NCBI GenBank assembly: GCA_033558025.1
Contig: JAUCEF010000003.1
Span: 434,001-498,000, forward strand
Direction: 5' to 3'
DNA: 64,000 bases
DNA from: Phytophthora sp. 'mugwort'
Taxonomy: Eukaryota > Oomycota > Peronosporomycetes > Peronosporales > Peronosporaceae
Positions 63,801 to 64,000 of this stretch are shown here, piece by piece. The notes under the pieces are model-generated. The model worked only from the letters and a program-made list of their open reading frames with translations, was not told where the DNA came from and searched no databases. The position numbers and the translations under genes are program-made. The stretch's first letter is position 1, and every line of letters starts with the position of its first letter.

Positions 63801-64000
63801 CGTCAGTTTAAAGTCTTTCGGGCTCTGCAGACACACACATCGTTGCAAAAGTGGAAAACTCACGTTGAGATTCGGGTGCAATCGTTCAGATCACAGCGAC
63901 TGAGTGCTCACTTTTTTCTAAGGTGGCAAAGTGTCATCACGGAACAGATCCAGCGACGTCAAACGCTGGAAAATTACCTAAACGTGATGCAATGCTCAGT
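57816..64000 (+). CDS. Giant Sfi1-like tryptophan-repeat protein (5' part; runs off the window)
   Basis: One uninterrupted frame from 57597 (after a TGA at 57594-57596) to the window end; first Met at 57816, giving at least 2061 residues. The first 280 residues are hydrophilic and probably disordered. From about residue 285 the protein is an array of roughly 45 repeats, 25-40 residues apart, each centred on a hydrophobic-x-x-Trp-Arg/Lys core: LNAWHRE, FHAWRLKF, FGAWKTFQ, FTTWKRFE, LTEWRRVV, FYRWRSLK, FKEWQKFA, FTRWRKLA, WYAWRKLM. Spacing and pattern (A-x7-LL-x3-F/L-x2-W-K/R) are those of Sfi1 centrin-binding repeats, each a long helix segment. It is strongly basic with His/Gln/Arg richness. 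Sfi1 proteins scaffold centrin at spindle pole bodies and basal bodies; here a zoospore basal-body/centriole role is likely (inference). No domain other than the repeats is seen. The 3' end lies outside. An upstream exon cannot be ruled out. Confidence 0.85.
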   Translation, partial: MMSTQIPQHEVTGSHAHESAPTAPSRRREMVCDLLTQIFVLAERTRVAKQRSIPDAQAEPISLIELIQASSSVFERYGIGPPDDALYQRYLLSLSIHKEKNWRKKIASFDFNSQPTIDSFRNAAADGQRDRKHNVVRRASFVSEPSPPVTNLDSRSFRVIPKQQLQLDLFSDMLSLESPIQRLPVADDSQKTFTKTRRLVPMYRSASNAEDGEQSDDLFPLTAKPLEMMTTSIEQWRAAQAVKQLMTQSKAQDVQTHKQQVVTRCTHAIFHWIAHCLPEKLNFQLTESPRALPLCILRRIRVNVKVLKKSARNVWTWQMKTLLNAWHREAQKVAAFRVRRLVKQRAEALETTFHCLQSWRFFTETKKCLTARAQWVAQRCSRSRLRTCLERWRRVFRSREQQTRVVRRRSRRLQHQILTSWQELVQSKRDERSRFDTARKRRVLARWKSDKERKQASRALLCIAADQCRLRVLSSWWIKLRINVSHHVTTRARVHLWGAICRQRRCQAVVRGWRLAVKQHKSFHERDERFRRYIRRRHLRQNFIAWAACAQRQVAIINMLSDRVKARVSKLLSLYFAHWKTHWNKVSDYEEALVICVTSTRRKKVWEYWRRSTGTRNATRCLNSVYSWHLVAKFFTHWEQHTAQKIKLHLTFLKCQQRHRLTVLALHWKLLVTNLHLQYQKQDAVEHFGARKALQLRRICLAAWREHVHDRRACELRGQELRHSTRRRWLINSVWSKWSHAFWLRTAARLADKQLQRYRQSHCFSVWKQVVHAARQRRERALQVVAMLLYCHFRQCFLEWRRLQAAKHKLVKRSEVTRQLVRTRTLATRWEAWRHALEMKRGQYERLCIVTCQWQKRQLWTNFQSWKTIWCSRKRHHQLLHSTLRMSKRKVVEAHFHAWRLKFRTSVARELAVHETQEKLLRFKVKRAIRWWHSHHVQQLEHSHLVVKALAYWRQTLVSRAFTRFLKYKQLRKRLRTAIIMSYSHVKSAAFAQWQTFLTQRHCKHQVDAVRAVTMTNFRVHRRIRRWKEKVQARKLLKLALTHAVRTSTASIMQRHVMNWRRFVARQVRMRVLKQKAAAFRSLCLLPPCFGAWKTFQSRNKYKQERMRRASGLWSHQNERRVFKVWVLYAANNRRTKCAVAKWRNETFARRFTTWKRFESLQKKKQLDRLRAIKCYERRICYRVLKNWRGTSRHDRVARQRWNQNVSCRVLTEWRRVVVSRQQSRQWALCMANRAKLTRLRVIWSHWRTKTRVFRCVEGLRGKATANRVTSDLRLRFRRWKQFTLVSLGMNELRRRQKTELVRKTFLDGFQRYTQLQRKERALTTQIACVHDAFLNEWLAMKLHQRMSSIAACEDMRRTGNLKRLLGVAWGGWIHCHRRIQSQQVSICQLRGEISRLDEQNRRLNRTKLCCIFYRWRSLKVARVMERWRDVTQIQKRVRLYTLKAIEWWHKTQCGRVFHAWTRFCRLRTNQRRIRAMNVKYKLKRTWQRWQTFTTASLSEKTRTRSVHEFHLMWVYRNNLKTWREATSSLHVRRHQLLELYHSSRLRLLAVLFKEWQKFAAMEKTERVQKTVSRVVHEQNLTRRSFSVWRLNVAGICYHRRHLQINTERLQVLMLCSSFRAWRSWSKHHKKLKSVAHILSTKCNSKVAFRVFTAWHTHAEKTSGIRHEISSFLHFRRMQNGVKALRNLVHEQKYQRNFRQKAERFRTAGCGKQVLSIFTRWRKLAVLARKTRAVTLRYLQEKLLPSVWGAWIMYVKTQRDTKTKILAATRSWTNASLRKTWNALVRVFIAGKRRQTILARADFHFRNRRLDQTLKFWRQLSKESQHFRAISDKFLIQWKCQTTYRCFRALHGHAITSKTLRTSEKTVTSRVRATAMLRTWYAWRKLMFISRSGKRQLLQRHWAAWVRSQASRRMIKTFQEHFEAQMLKNFQRRCVTNWKQFVATRKLGKARRLLSTAFAGTRSLQRVWICWMKSVAQTRAAKLRMRNALMHMRRQRQFKVFRALQTHTSLQKWKTHVEIRVQSFRSQRLSAHFFLRWQSVITEQIQRRQTLENYLNVMQCS

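Noticed and set aside
1..64000. tRNA, rRNA or CRISPR-like arrays
   Set aside because: No tRNA arm consensus with a foldable cloverleaf, no rRNA text and no regularly spaced repeat array were noticed by eye; a tRNAscan run would be decisive.

Overview
The window is nuclear DNA of an oomycete, most likely Phytophthora or a close relative (inference). The pointers are compact genes with few, short introns (61-101 nt where splice sites can be read, one of 426 nt). There is also a family of SWEET-type sugar transporters, a decayed secreted effector with an RXLR/EER layout and tandem W-motif repeats, and decayed copies of transposon families that are abundant in Phytophthora. TTTAGGG-type telomeric units occur inside a retrotransposon relic. 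Nothing bacterial, viral or organellar was seen.

Layout. 0-9.3 kb: three SWEET genes around a PH-ankyrin-AGC kinase gene. 11-16.4 kb: nested decayed elements (Ty3/gypsy gag and an RNase H scrap with interstitial telomere repeats, a DD34E Tc1/mariner-type element with a convergent second ORF, a piggyBac-type transposase). 19.1-23.2 kb: an intact full-size PDR/ABCG transporter. 25-29.7 kb: divergent ribosomal protein genes eL14 and uL18, then convergent NSRP1-like and TALE homeodomain genes. 32-42 kb: a transposon-rich block with three PIF/Harbinger-type transposase relics, two Myb/SANT-like coiled-coil partner relics, a decayed SET-domain gene and a decayed RXLR-type effector. 43-54.8 kb: dense housekeeping genes: 2-oxoglutarate dehydrogenase E2, a PX-domain protein, a fourth SWEET, dihydroorotase, a zinc-finger/poly(A)-polymerase-like fusion, the TFIIH helicase XPD, and uL5. 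55-57.5 kb: two decayed copies of a polytopic membrane protein. 57.8-64 kb: a single open frame of more than 2,000 codons made of tryptophan-centred Sfi1-type (centrin-binding) repeats, which runs off the right edge.

Functional themes: sugar and drug transport at the cell surface (SWEETs, PDR pump), translation (eL14, uL18, uL5), central metabolism (KGDH E2, dihydroorotase), RNA and DNA processing (NSRP1-like, poly(A)-polymerase-like, XPD) and basal-body structure (Sfi1-like). Live genes lie in gene-dense islands separated by decayed transposons, the usual mosaic of large oomycete genomes. The least ordinary items are the giant Sfi1-repeat gene, the zinc-finger/poly(A)-polymerase fusion, the PH-ankyrin-AGC kinase fusion, and the recurring tail-to-tail two-gene transposon architecture seen in three elements.
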